A DNA stretch of 64,000 bases, from assembly GCA_002938205.1 (NCBI GenBank), contig PTKZ01000001.1:1-64000 (forward strand), read 5' to 3'. The translations under genes and the position numbers were made by a program. Below, piece after piece: positions 17,468 through 26,616 of this stretch; positions within the stretch are counted from its first letter, which is position 1; the number at the start of each line of letters is the position of its first letter. Below the pieces are notes generated by a model. That model had not been told where the DNA came from and searched no databases. It was given only the letters and a program-made list of their open reading frames with translations. This DNA is from Alphaproteobacteria bacterium MarineAlpha5_Bin5 (GTDB lineage: Bacteria > Pseudomonadota > Alphaproteobacteria > HIMB59 > GCA-002718135).

Positions 17468-20400
17468 TGCGCTCTATTCTCATCCCTCTCATAACTGGAG
17501 TACTACTCTCTTTTCCTATTTTGGCTAAAGGACCCCCTCCTGGAACAGGAGTAGGAGATGTAAAGGCCAACATCATGATTATGCTGGATGATTCAGGGAG
17601 TATGAGTGCCAGAGATCCTGCGCCAGGAATGTCTCATTGCACTTATGCTGTGGATGTTGCTAATAATGGTGACATATTTACAGCAGACCCTTGCTATCAC
17701 AAAGTTACCCGCCTTGATTCTGCTTATAAAGTTAAATCAACATTCGGTGGATCATATAATTGGTATAGCAATGTAAATGGTATCGCAGCCTATTACCAAC
17801 CTTGGTCCCTTGCATTGGATCAAGCGGACAGTACCGATGAGTATGTTTTCGTAGGCCGCTATCATGCAAGAGGAGCTGGAAGTTTTGGATCAAGCTCAAG
17901 ATATAGCACAATCCTTAAAGTGTGCACAGGTATCACCACAACAGCTGCCTGTCCGAAAGCTGGAACACTTGTCGCCGTTAACGACAAACAAAACAATCAA
18001 TACTATTCTATGGGTTTGGCCGTCCAAGGAAACTATGTTTACAGCCTATCCCATCCACATATGCATATTCAAAAATACAATAAATCTGATTTAAGTTTTG
18101 TTACAAGTAGAACTAACATAAGGCAACAGGATTTTAATAACCGTTTTAACTACAGATATGATGCCATTGCAGCTGTAGGGGACTATGTTTATGTTTCAAA
18201 TTATAGAATTAGAAAAATTTGCCGCTATAATGCGTCTAATTTAAGCAATGCTAATTTTTCAAATGGACAACATTGCATTACTTCGCCTAATTATCAATGG
18301 AGAGGGCTAGCTGCTTCAGGGAAAACAACCACATCAACGGCTGATGATTTTTTATATACATGGACTCATAGAAATTCTCAAGGAACGATCCATAAATTTA
18401 ATGCAAATTCCGGTGCCTTTGTTACGCGTTTTGCTCGAAGAGGTACCTCCACTGGACAAACCTATCATATCTATAGAGGAATAGGGGTTGATCCAAGTGG
18501 CAATGTATATGTTCCTGAGGCGGGATACTCTAACAGAACATGGGTCTCTAAATTTACTAGTGCAGGTACATATGTATCACGGGGACCCAAATCAGCAAAT
18601 CAAGGCAACAGGATGAAAATAGCTCATACGGCTATTCGTGCTATCTTAAAGGACCCTGATTTAACGGCGGGGGCCAATTTTGGCATTATGTCTTGGGGAT
18701 CAAAGTTTGTCATTCGCACTAAAATTTCTCCAAAAGGAGCAAATCAAATCTTAAATAAAACGCTACGGAAAATTTATCCAAGGGGCGGTACATATTTAGG
18801 AAGAGCAATTCAGCATGTGCGAACACGATATTGGCATAAATCAGGTGAAACACCAATAGATCTTGGGGCAAAATGTCAGGGCAATTTTAATTTAGTCATT
18901 AGTGATGGGGCATACTGGGGAAGCCCGACGCCTGAACAGGAAATACCTAAATTAAGCAAACACTCCACAATGCCGGTTAAAACATTTATTGTTGGTCTTG
19001 GAAATTCTATTTATGGATATTCAAAATATACCACACTTGCTTCTTCAAAGTACGGGGATACAACTCCACCAGGCCCTCTATTTGCTAATAATGTTACAAC
19101 ATTAACCCAGCAATTACGCTCTGCTATTTTAGCAGCCATTAACGGTAATTTGACATTTACATCGCCAAAGGTTGATTTTAGCTCGACGCCAAATGGGTAT
19201 ATATGTCAACCGTCCTTTAAATATAAAGAGGCTGATCAATGGCAAGGACTGCTTACACGTTATGAAATTAAACAGGATGGTAGTATTGATGATCCAACAG
19301 GACAAGATCCTAATAAAACAATTCGTTTCCATAAAAAACTGGATGGTCGTTCCTCTTTAGTCACTAACTCAAACGGGCGAAAAGTATGGACTGTTGATCA
19401 GGATATTGAAAACCCAACATCAGGTGTTTATAAAAATAATAATTTTGATCCCGAGTATTCTACGGGCAGTCAAAATTTAGTAGATGCAAGCACGTATAAT
19501 CTCATGACGGGTGGGGATACTTTACTAGGAAAACGTGATGTTGCGCGTATCATGCGGTTTATGCGCGGACAAGATATGTTTGATCAAGATTCAGATTGTA
19601 AAAATATTAAAGCGATAAACTTTAATAATAAATGTTATACAGAAGATAAAGGCAGTACTGATGCGCCTTTACTTTATAAACTCCATGATTTGTATAACTC
19701 CGTTCCAGCCTATGTGGGTCCTCCTACAGCTCTAGCTTCTCCGGATATCAAAAATACGGAGAACGAATATCGATATCAAAATAATTATGCAGCTTTTAAA
19801 AACAAACATAAAAATAGAAAGAATGCTTTAATCATAGGATCCAATGGAGGCATGATTCATGCTTTTGATAATGGATGCAAAACAGCAAATGCTACCTGTA
19901 CAACCGCATCTAATCCAGGTTCTGAGTTATGGGCTTTTGTACCGCCTTCTATTATCCAAAACTTTAAATATATTGTTACCCCTCAAAAATACACAAAGCT
20001 TGATGCAGATGTAGGTACTAGTGATACAACTCTTACTGTTAATAGTACTTCAAATTTCTCTAGCTCGGGGGAAATACGTATTAACAATGAGTTCATGCGC
20101 TATACAGGTAAAACATCTACAACCTTTACCGGTGTCACAAGAGGATATGATTGTTCAAGCAACGCACCATTCTGTGATGATGCAACTGCACATTCATCAG
20201 ATGATATTGTCTATAATGAAACAACGGTCAGAAAACCTGAATATTCTGTATTTGGTGTAGATGGTCCTATTGTGGCAAAAGATATTTATACAGATGGAAA
20301 CTGGAAAACAATTGCAATCGCAGGCTATGGTAAGGGAGGACGCGGTTTAACTGCTCTTAATATTACTAATCCTGATAATCCTGTTCATATGTTTAGCATT

Positions 20401-21990
20401 CTTAATGAAATTCAGGGACCTGGTTTATCTAGAGCCATTAAACTTTGGCAAACGACGTACAATACAAGTTCAAAAGTGTATGAAACAAAACTAACTGATT
20501 ATAGCTATAGTATGAACGTTGAGACAACAACTCTAGCAGCAGCTGTTAGTGCCACTGAAACAGCAACAATACCCGTTAGTGATGCAAGTAAATTTGCAAG
20601 TGCCGGATATATAACGGTGACTAACAGCGATGGAAATAATGAAGTTATTTATTACGGGAGTAAAAGCGGAAATAATCTTAAAAGTTTAATCCGCTCCGAA
20701 GATACCAGCGGTAATTCTAATGCTATTGCTCTTGAATCAGGAGCAGCCGTATCACAAGATTCTTCATGCACCGTTGCTGCAACAAATGTACCAGCTGAAT
20801 ACGATTATACCCGTTTAGGATTAACCACGTCGATGCCACAAATTCTTAATTTGAAAATTAGTGGTAAGAAAAAATGGGTAGCTGTTTTTGGTGCTGGTCA
20901 AAATTATGGTAAAGATTGTACTACAGGTAATGCTGTCTATGTAATGGATTTAGAAGATAGTCCGGGAGAGATTATAAAACAAATCGTTATTCCAGATGAT
21001 CCAAATAACTCTATATATAATACTGTTAATGCTAATGTTGCTATAGTGCAAAGAGACGGTACCACAAAAGCTGATTATTACGGAGCTATTGCCTACGTAG
21101 CGGATTTGGAAAATAAATTATGGAAGATTGATTTAACAGATAAAGCAGGCTCGCAATTTGGTCGTAAAGTGAAATTATTTGAAGATGTTGCAACCGATGA
21201 TAATGGTCGCCGCAATTACCAAGAAATTTTACCAGTTCTCGATTCAAGCCAAAATGTTCAGATGGGTGGCTCTAAGATTGAGAGTAATATTTTACGGTTA
21301 TACTGGGGAACTGGTGATATGGATAATTTGGCAGACCGATCTAATAAAATAGTTAATCGTCTCTATGGTATCTCTGACCTAACATTTACAAATTTTGGTA
21401 TAACGTGGCAGCCAGCGGATGATGTAAGTAATAAAAGTGCTCTATATCGATTAGCGGATTGTTATAATTCTACATCTCTAGCTTCTGCAACATGTCCTGT
21501 GCTCTCCAATGTGGGAACAAAAAATATTGGATGGTATATTACTTTACCTAAGCAACGCAAAACAACAGGAAGAAGACCGCTATATGATAAAGAGCAAGTT
21601 TATTTTGTTGTGTATGAACCAACAACGAAATTGTGTAGCCCTGGGGATGCTATTTTAGGAACGTATGGCTATATGTGTCCTAATTATAAAAGATTAGTGG
21701 TGGCATTAGGGGCAGGTGTTGCAACCGGTGCGACTACACAGGGTAGTCAAATATATATTGGTGTCTCCAATGCTGGCACGACAGGAACATATAAAAGAGG
21801 AGATATACTGGAGCAAAAAGGATCAGGATTTGGCGTTTCAGGTTCAGCTGCTGCTATTGCGAAAGATGTGAAAGATAATACTAAAGGAACAGATAGCATT
21901 ATTGTTCTATCGCCAGTAGGCACAGCATCCACAGGTAAGAGTTCAATTGATGCATGGCGTCATTATACTGGTGAAAATTACTTTGATTAA
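17467..21990 (+). CDS. pilY1: PilY1-like pilus tip adhesin with split VWA domain
   Basis: A 1507-residue exported protein with a signal peptide (1-20). A von Willebrand A domain opens with the MIDAS motif DDSGSMS (about 41-47), but some 330 residues of propeller-like repeats (GIGVDPSGNVYVPEAGY, NGDIFTADPC) follow before the VWA resumes at RMKIAHTAIRAILKDP (about 381) and FGIMSWGS. The C-terminal half has the PilY1 beta-propeller (ALIIGSNGGMIHAFDNG, LWAFVPPSII, VYVMDLEDS). Two similar small domains sit in propeller loops (about 840-890 and 1018-1085). Many cysteines suggest oxidative folding. PilY1 proteins act as tip adhesins, mechanosensors and assembly primers. The gene is the last of the minor-pilin operon. 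Confidence 0.9.
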   Translation: MRSILIPLITGVLLSFPILAKGPPPGTGVGDVKANIMIMLDDSGSMSARDPAPGMSHCTYAVDVANNGDIFTADPCYHKVTRLDSAYKVKSTFGGSYNWYSNVNGIAAYYQPWSLALDQADSTDEYVFVGRYHARGAGSFGSSSRYSTILKVCTGITTTAACPKAGTLVAVNDKQNNQYYSMGLAVQGNYVYSLSHPHMHIQKYNKSDLSFVTSRTNIRQQDFNNRFNYRYDAIAAVGDYVYVSNYRIRKICRYNASNLSNANFSNGQHCITSPNYQWRGLAASGKTTTSTADDFLYTWTHRNSQGTIHKFNANSGAFVTRFARRGTSTGQTYHIYRGIGVDPSGNVYVPEAGYSNRTWVSKFTSAGTYVSRGPKSANQGNRMKIAHTAIRAILKDPDLTAGANFGIMSWGSKFVIRTKISPKGANQILNKTLRKIYPRGGTYLGRAIQHVRTRYWHKSGETPIDLGAKCQGNFNLVISDGAYWGSPTPEQEIPKLSKHSTMPVKTFIVGLGNSIYGYSKYTTLASSKYGDTTPPGPLFANNVTTLTQQLRSAILAAINGNLTFTSPKVDFSSTPNGYICQPSFKYKEADQWQGLLTRYEIKQDGSIDDPTGQDPNKTIRFHKKLDGRSSLVTNSNGRKVWTVDQDIENPTSGVYKNNNFDPEYSTGSQNLVDASTYNLMTGGDTLLGKRDVARIMRFMRGQDMFDQDSDCKNIKAINFNNKCYTEDKGSTDAPLLYKLHDLYNSVPAYVGPPTALASPDIKNTENEYRYQNNYAAFKNKHKNRKNALIIGSNGGMIHAFDNGCKTANATCTTASNPGSELWAFVPPSIIQNFKYIVTPQKYTKLDADVGTSDTTLTVNSTSNFSSSGEIRINNEFMRYTGKTSTTFTGVTRGYDCSSNAPFCDDATAHSSDDIVYNETTVRKPEYSVFGVDGPIVAKDIYTDGNWKTIAIAGYGKGGRGLTALNITNPDNPVHMFSILNEIQGPGLSRAIKLWQTTYNTSSKVYETKLTDYSYSMNVETTTLAAAVSATETATIPVSDASKFASAGYITVTNSDGNNEVIYYGSKSGNNLKSLIRSEDTSGNSNAIALESGAAVSQDSSCTVAATNVPAEYDYTRLGLTTSMPQILNLKISGKKKWVAVFGAGQNYGKDCTTGNAVYVMDLEDSPGEIIKQIVIPDDPNNSIYNTVNANVAIVQRDGTTKADYYGAIAYVADLENKLWKIDLTDKAGSQFGRKVKLFEDVATDDNGRRNYQEILPVLDSSQNVQMGGSKIESNILRLYWGTGDMDNLADRSNKIVNRLYGISDLTFTNFGITWQPADDVSNKSALYRLADCYNSTSLASATCPVLSNVGTKNIGWYITLPKQRKTTGRRPLYDKEQVYFVVYEPTTKLCSPGDAILGTYGYMCPNYKRLVVALGAGVATGATTQGSQIYIGVSNAGTTGTYKRGDILEQKGSGFGVSGSAAAIAKDVKDNTKGTDSIIVLSPVGTASTGKSSIDAWRHYTGENYFD

Positions 21991-22030
21991 TAATCAAGAC
22001 TAAATGATTTAAATATAGTTATTGAACGAA

Positions 22031-22408
22031 CTAAATTTGTTTAAGTACACCGATAATCTTGGCACCATTATTACTTATAGATTTGTAAAAAATTTTACCT
22101 TTTACAACTGCATTGTGCTCTAAATATAATGCTTCTTTTACAGTTAACTCACCCTCAAACTTACCTGCAATTGTAGCATTATTAACTTCAAAATTTCCAA
22201 TTAAAGATGCATTTGATTTAATATAAAGACGTTCTAATTTAAAAGATTTTTTTTTATTAATATCAATTTTTGCTAATTCTTCAACATTACCTTCAACAAT
22301 AACACCTGCAGAAATTTCCTTTGTTTCACTATTAAGTTTATTAACTGCTCTTCTTCGAAGTTTTGCTTTTCGCTCAAACTCTTCTTTAATTATATTATCT
22401 TGATTCAT
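22031..22408 (-). CDS. Bactofilin-like protein (short)
   Basis: A 125-residue protein with a basic N-terminal tail and a run of short beta repeats (LYIKSNASLIGNFEVNNATIAGKFEGEL) in the hexad-like G-x-[hydrophobic] spacing of bactofilins (DUF583). Bactofilins polymerise without nucleotide and act as membrane-bound scaffolds. It is 17 bp downstream of the prepilin peptidase gene and probably co-transcribed. A second bactofilin is at 25.5 kb. In Myxococcus a bactofilin helps place pilus ATPases, which suggests, but does not prove, a positioning role here. Confidence 0.72.
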   Translation of the reverse strand: MNQDNIIKEEFERKAKLRRRAVNKLNSETKEISAGVIVEGNVEELAKIDINKKKSFKLERLYIKSNASLIGNFEVNNATIAGKFEGELTVKEALYLEHNAVVKGKIFYKSISNNGAKIIGVLKQI

Positions 22409-22425
22409 TGTTTATCTTCATAATA

Positions 22426-23235
22426 TTATGTCAAATATATAGACTGTAAATAGTGTATTAGTATTTTTTCGGTATAATTAATTAATGGTAATCCTAGAAA
22501 TATATAAATTAAAGTTGCTATAATTATATAAGGTCCAAAGGGTAATTGTGACTGAAAGTTTTTATTTTTACTAATTAAAATTATACTACCTATTATTACC
22601 CCGCTTAATGATGATACAATTAAAATAAACATAATGCCTTTAATCCCAAATAAAAAACCAAGAACGACGAATAGTTTTAAATCACCTAATCCCATACCTT
22701 CTATTTTTCTCACATATTGGTAAAAAACAATTAAGCCTCCTATGAACAGAAAGGCTATAAGGGCACCAAGTGCAGAAGGATATAAGGATGCAAAAATACT
22801 ATCTAGATTAGGTAGAAATAATTTTCCTAAAGCTAAAATACCAATAAGTAGAACTAGTGAATCAGGAATAATTAAATGTTTTAGATCAATAAAAAAGATT
22901 ACTATAAATACAGGAATAAGAATTAAAAAGTAAACTAGATTTATACTTAAGCCATATTTCCATCCAAAAAATAAAAAAAATAAAGCAGTCGATAATTCTA
23001 CAATAAAATATCGTATTGTTATTTTATTTTGACAAAAAACACATTGGCCTCTTAAATATAAATAAGAAAATAAAGGAATATTATAATAAAAAGGAATAGG
23101 GGTTTTACAACTTGGACAATGTGATTTAGGTAAAATAATACTCTGCTGAATCGGGAGACGATATATGCAGACATTGGAAAAACTTCCTACCGCTAATCCC
23201 AACAAAAAATACACCGTTAGTTCAAATATTTGCAT
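22426..23235 (-). CDS. pilD: Prepilin peptidase / N-methyltransferase (PilD)
   Basis: A 269-residue polytopic membrane protein. The N-terminal methyltransferase part starts with GLAVGSFSNVCIYRLP and holds two CxxC pairs (CPSCKTP and CVFCQNK). The two aspartates of the A24 peptidase site lie in FIDLKHLIIPDS and GMGLGDLKLF (GxGD). About eight hydrophobic segments follow the family topology. It would cut and methylate all six prepilins in this window. Downstream is the short bactofilin gene. Confidence 0.95.
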   Translation of the reverse strand: MQIFELTVYFLLGLAVGSFSNVCIYRLPIQQSIILPKSHCPSCKTPIPFYYNIPLFSYLYLRGQCVFCQNKITIRYFIVELSTALFFLFFGWKYGLSINLVYFLILIPVFIVIFFIDLKHLIIPDSLVLLIGILALGKLFLPNLDSIFASLYPSALGALIAFLFIGGLIVFYQYVRKIEGMGLGDLKLFVVLGFLFGIKGIMFILIVSSLSGVIIGSIILISKNKNFQSQLPFGPYIIIATLIYIFLGLPLINYTEKILIHYLQSIYLT

Positions 23236-23258
23236 AAATTATCAATAAAAAAATACTT

Positions 23259-25355
23259 TTACCCAATAACAAGTAAAGTTAAATCATCAGTCAGTTTTTC
23301 AGTAGTTTGTTGTATTGTTAATACAGTTTTTTCTACTTCTCTTTTAGGGGAAAGACCTTTATTTTTTTCTAATATTTGTTTTATTCCTTCTACGCCTAAT
23401 TCTTCCCCTTTATTATTTATAGCTTCCGTAATTCCATCAGTAAAAATAAACAGCCGCTTATCTTTTAATGATATCGTTGTAGATATAAAAATATCAGATG
23501 ATTCTTGTTTCATTACTCCTACAGGAATGCCTGCATCTGAATATTCTATAAACTCCCCTTTGCTATCTCTTATTAATGGTGGTTGATGTCCAGCATTAGC
23601 CCAGGTAATTGTTTGATTTGTTAAATCATAAATACCAACAATCATTGTGATAAACATTCCTTGTACGGAAGTTTCTGCTAATTCATTATTTGTTTCAAAC
23701 AAAATTTCTTGGGGAGACATTTCATTTTTAGAAAAAACTTTAAATAATGTTGATGCTTTTGCCATAACGATCCCAGCATTTACTCCTTTGCCTGATACGT
23801 CGCCTAGAGTAAAATAAAGTTTATTATTTATAGGAATATAATCAAAAAAATCGCCAGAAATTTCCCCTAAAGGTATATTAATTCCTGCTATTGGATATTG
23901 CTCTAAACTTACTGTTGGCAGAAGACTTTGTTGAACTTCGGCAGCTAAATTGATTTCACTTAAGATACGCTTTCTCCATCTATCTAATTCAATCTTACTT
24001 TCTTCTAACTCTTGCATAATTCTATTATAATAAAACCCTATTTGTCCTGCATCGGTAAAAGGGTCCTGTGGCCCACGTAAAGACAGATCTTTAGTTTCCA
24101 TTTGTTTTTTTAATATTTTTAATAGTTCGTAATTATCAGTGGACGCGTTATGCTCTACTATATTCAGACCTAATTCTTCTTGTACACGACTAACTCTCAG
24201 AGGAATTAAAAGATTAATGATAAAAATCAAAATATATGAAATACAAAAACTATAAGCCCCAATAGATACAATTCCAATTACTTGAACCTTTAACTGGTTC
24301 CAGGTGTTCAGGTCAGTTCCTAACAAATTAGAATCACCAAATAACGCAACAGCAAGAGTACCCCAAATACCAGCAAATAAATGAACAGGTATTGCCCCAA
24401 CAACATCATCAACTTTTAATTTCTCTAAAAAGCTGTTACCATAACTTGCAATAATACCTCCTATAATACCTATGACAATGGCACTAAGTTGATCAACAGC
24501 ATGGCAAGCAGCTGTAATAGAGACTAATCCTGCTAACGGACCATTAATAATATAATGAGATTCAACTTTTTTTAATACAACATATCCAAAAACTAAACTG
24601 GCTATTAGACCAGCAGCAGCAGATAAAAAAGTATTTACCAATATTAAGGGAACTGTATCATCTAAAGTTCCGTTACTTCCTCCGTTAAAACCAAACCAAC
24701 CAAACCATAAAATTAACGTTCCAAGAGCTGCTAAGGGAAGATTGCTTCCATTAAATTTTTGTACGGAATTATTTTTTTTAAAGCGACCAAAGCGAGGACC
24801 AATAATAATTGCTGCACTAAAAGCTATCCACCCACCTATACTATGAACAATTGTACTACCGGCAAAATCAACAAATCCAATTTTACCTAACCATCCCATA
24901 GAATTTGTAAGGGCTATGGCAGGATCGCGATTTAAATCGGCCCAAGCCCAATGACCAGCAACAGGATAAATTAATAACGCTGTTATAAACGTTATATATA
25001 AATAACCAAAAAATTTTAATCGCTCTGCTACTACACCTGAAATAATTGAGGCTGCTGTTGCAACAAACATTGCCTGAAAAACAAAAAAACTTTGATTTAG
25101 AGCATTATCGGAAACAAAAAAAAAGCTATCCGTTCCAAAAAATCCGCCCATGGATGAGCCAAACATAATCCCAAACCCAATTGCCCAAAAAACACTTACT
25201 GAGACACCAAAGTCAGCAATATTTTTTAAAGCAACATTAATATTATTTTTTTTTCTTGATAAGCCCGCTTCTAAGCACATAAAGCCAGCTTGCATTATAA
25301 ATACAAGAATAGCACTTATAAGTACCCATAAAGTATCTATTTGTTGTTCGATCAT
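23259..25355 (-). CDS. Ammonium transporter fused to SpoIIE-type PP2C phosphatase
   Basis: A 698-residue fusion. Residues 1 to about 390 form a complete Amt/Rh channel domain with eleven hydrophobic segments, CLEAGL, FAGSTIVHSIGG and VHLFAGIWG; the twin pore histidines are present (His171 and His325). Residues about 390-465 are a helical linker (ELGLNIVEH ... GQIGFYYNRIMQEL) of the kind found where Amt domains join signalling outputs. Residues about 465-698 are a SpoIIE phosphatase with metal aspartates in SGDFFDY, GDVSGKG, FTDGITE and DDLTLL. It likely senses ammonium, or transport state, and dephosphorylates a STAS protein such as the one at 29.2 kb. It is transcribed away from the longer bactofilin gene. 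Confidence 0.93.
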   Translation of the reverse strand: MIEQQIDTLWVLISAILVFIMQAGFMCLEAGLSRKKNNINVALKNIADFGVSVSVFWAIGFGIMFGSSMGGFFGTDSFFFVSDNALNQSFFVFQAMFVATAASIISGVVAERLKFFGYLYITFITALLIYPVAGHWAWADLNRDPAIALTNSMGWLGKIGFVDFAGSTIVHSIGGWIAFSAAIIIGPRFGRFKKNNSVQKFNGSNLPLAALGTLILWFGWFGFNGGSNGTLDDTVPLILVNTFLSAAAGLIASLVFGYVVLKKVESHYIINGPLAGLVSITAACHAVDQLSAIVIGIIGGIIASYGNSFLEKLKVDDVVGAIPVHLFAGIWGTLAVALFGDSNLLGTDLNTWNQLKVQVIGIVSIGAYSFCISYILIFIINLLIPLRVSRVQEELGLNIVEHNASTDNYELLKILKKQMETKDLSLRGPQDPFTDAGQIGFYYNRIMQELEESKIELDRWRKRILSEINLAAEVQQSLLPTVSLEQYPIAGINIPLGEISGDFFDYIPINNKLYFTLGDVSGKGVNAGIVMAKASTLFKVFSKNEMSPQEILFETNNELAETSVQGMFITMIVGIYDLTNQTITWANAGHQPPLIRDSKGEFIEYSDAGIPVGVMKQESSDIFISTTISLKDKRLFIFTDGITEAINNKGEELGVEGIKQILEKNKGLSPKREVEKTVLTIQQTTEKLTDDLTLLVIG

Positions 25356-25522
25356 TATTTGTAATTACTGAGTTGCCACATTACATCAATTATTGATATT
25401 TGGGGTTAATACAATATTTTTTTCACAAAATTCGCCAAAATACCTAGAGATAAAAATTTTGATTATTTTTCATATTGAGGTATTGCAATCAACGTTATTT
25501 GGTAGTACGGGTTAGAAAAGAT
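25356..25522. promoter_or_regulatory. Divergent region between Amt-phosphatase and bactofilin genes
   Basis: An AT-rich gap of about 167 bp (if the bactofilin starts at 25523) separates two divergent genes and must carry at least one promoter. No clear operator or box pair is recognisable by eye. Confidence 0.35.
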
Positions 25523-26092
25523 ATGGTTGAAGAAGCAAAATTAGAAACTTTACCAAAGAGCACTGTTGATCAAGGTAAACAGGTTTTTTTAAGTAAACAT
25601 GATCGTGTTGGAGATAATCCTAATAAAATGGTTATTGGTAGTGGAACATCTTTTAAAGGTTCTGATATTAAAACTGACTATATTGAAATATACGGGAAAG
25701 TGGAGACAAGTATTCACTCAAAAATTATTTTCGTTGGCTCTTCTGCAGAAATTATTGGACCAGTTACATGTGAGCAAATTGAAATACATGGATCAGTAAG
25801 CGGAGGCATCCAAGTCAATGGGAAAGCAACAATAAAAAAAACTGCTACAGTAGTTGGCACCTTGAGGTATCAAGTAATATCTGTTGAAGAGGGGGCAAGT
25901 GTTTATTCAGATTTACATTGTACAAATGCTGATCAAAAATTAGTTGATAAGATCTCACATCTAAGAAAAACAATGAACCAGGGTGGATTAAATACTACCA
26001 CAAAACTGGTTGTCGAAAATAAAGAGACTGCAATAGAGGAAGCCGCAAAAAACGAAAAAGAGAAAAAAAAGAAGCGTTCGTTTTTTTCATAA
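25523..26092 (+). CDS. Bactofilin
   Basis: The ORF track starts at a TTG (25475); ATG 25523 (MVEEAKLETL) is the more natural start and gives about 189 residues. The centre (about 45-135) is a bactofilin beta-helix: MVIGSGTSFKGSDI, IEIYGKVE, AEIIGPVTCEQIEIHGSVSG, TVVGTLRYQ. A flexible N terminus and a lysine-rich C-terminal tail (KEKKKKRSFFS) flank it. It is the second scaffold protein in the pilus island and is divergent from the Amt-phosphatase fusion. Confidence 0.88.
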   Translation: MVEEAKLETLPKSTVDQGKQVFLSKHDRVGDNPNKMVIGSGTSFKGSDIKTDYIEIYGKVETSIHSKIIFVGSSAEIIGPVTCEQIEIHGSVSGGIQVNGKATIKKTATVVGTLRYQVISVEEGASVYSDLHCTNADQKLVDKISHLRKTMNQGGLNTTTKLVVENKETAIEEAAKNEKEKKKKRSFFS

Positions 26093-26209
26093 AATTTTCT
26101 TATTAACATTTTTTTTTAATTACTTCTAAAATATTGCTTTTTGTGTTTAACATACTCGTTCAAATCAGCTACAATCTTAAAAATAAAATAATTAATCGGA
26201 GGCATGCTT

Positions 26210-26584
26210 ATGATTAAATATATTGGAATTATTCTAGCAATAATTTTTTTGAATTTTTCTCAAGCTTACGGTGATGATGTTTCTGCCGAAATGAAAATAA
26301 AACTTCAAGATTTAATGAATAAATTTATTGAAGAAATATCTATTGATGGAAAAATGATTTATATTGATACAAAATCAGATAAACTTAATGGATTATATTT
26401 TTCATCAGCTCATCCAATGTATGTTCCACATGGAAGTAATTTTTTCTTGTGTACTTCAGGGATAGATGATGAGGGAAATGAACATTTGGTTGATTTTTAT
26501 GCTCAAGAAACTAATGGTGAGTTTAAAATTGTTGATGTTTCTGTAGATAATAGAGAAACAACAAAAAAAATTTTAGGTATGTAA
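26210..26584 (+). CDS. Small exported protein of unknown function
   Basis: About 124 residues. The ribosome binding site cggagg (26197-26202) suits ATG 26210 (MIKYIGIILAII) better than ATG 26204. A signal peptide ends near SQAYG; the mature part is mostly helix then strands (GKMIYIDTKSDKL, HPMYVPHGSNFFLC) with one cysteine. It lies 33 bp upstream of the membrane phosphatase gene, in the same direction. It may supply a periplasmic ligand-binding partner for that phosphatase, but this is only positional; the family is not recognised. Confidence 0.72.
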   Translation: MIKYIGIILAIIFLNFSQAYGDDVSAEMKIKLQDLMNKFIEEISIDGKMIYIDTKSDKLNGLYFSSAHPMYVPHGSNFFLCTSGIDDEGNEHLVDFYAQETNGEFKIVDVSVDNRETTKKILGM

Positions 26585-26616
26585 GTTGAAATTTATAGCT
26601 TAAATATACAGCTATA

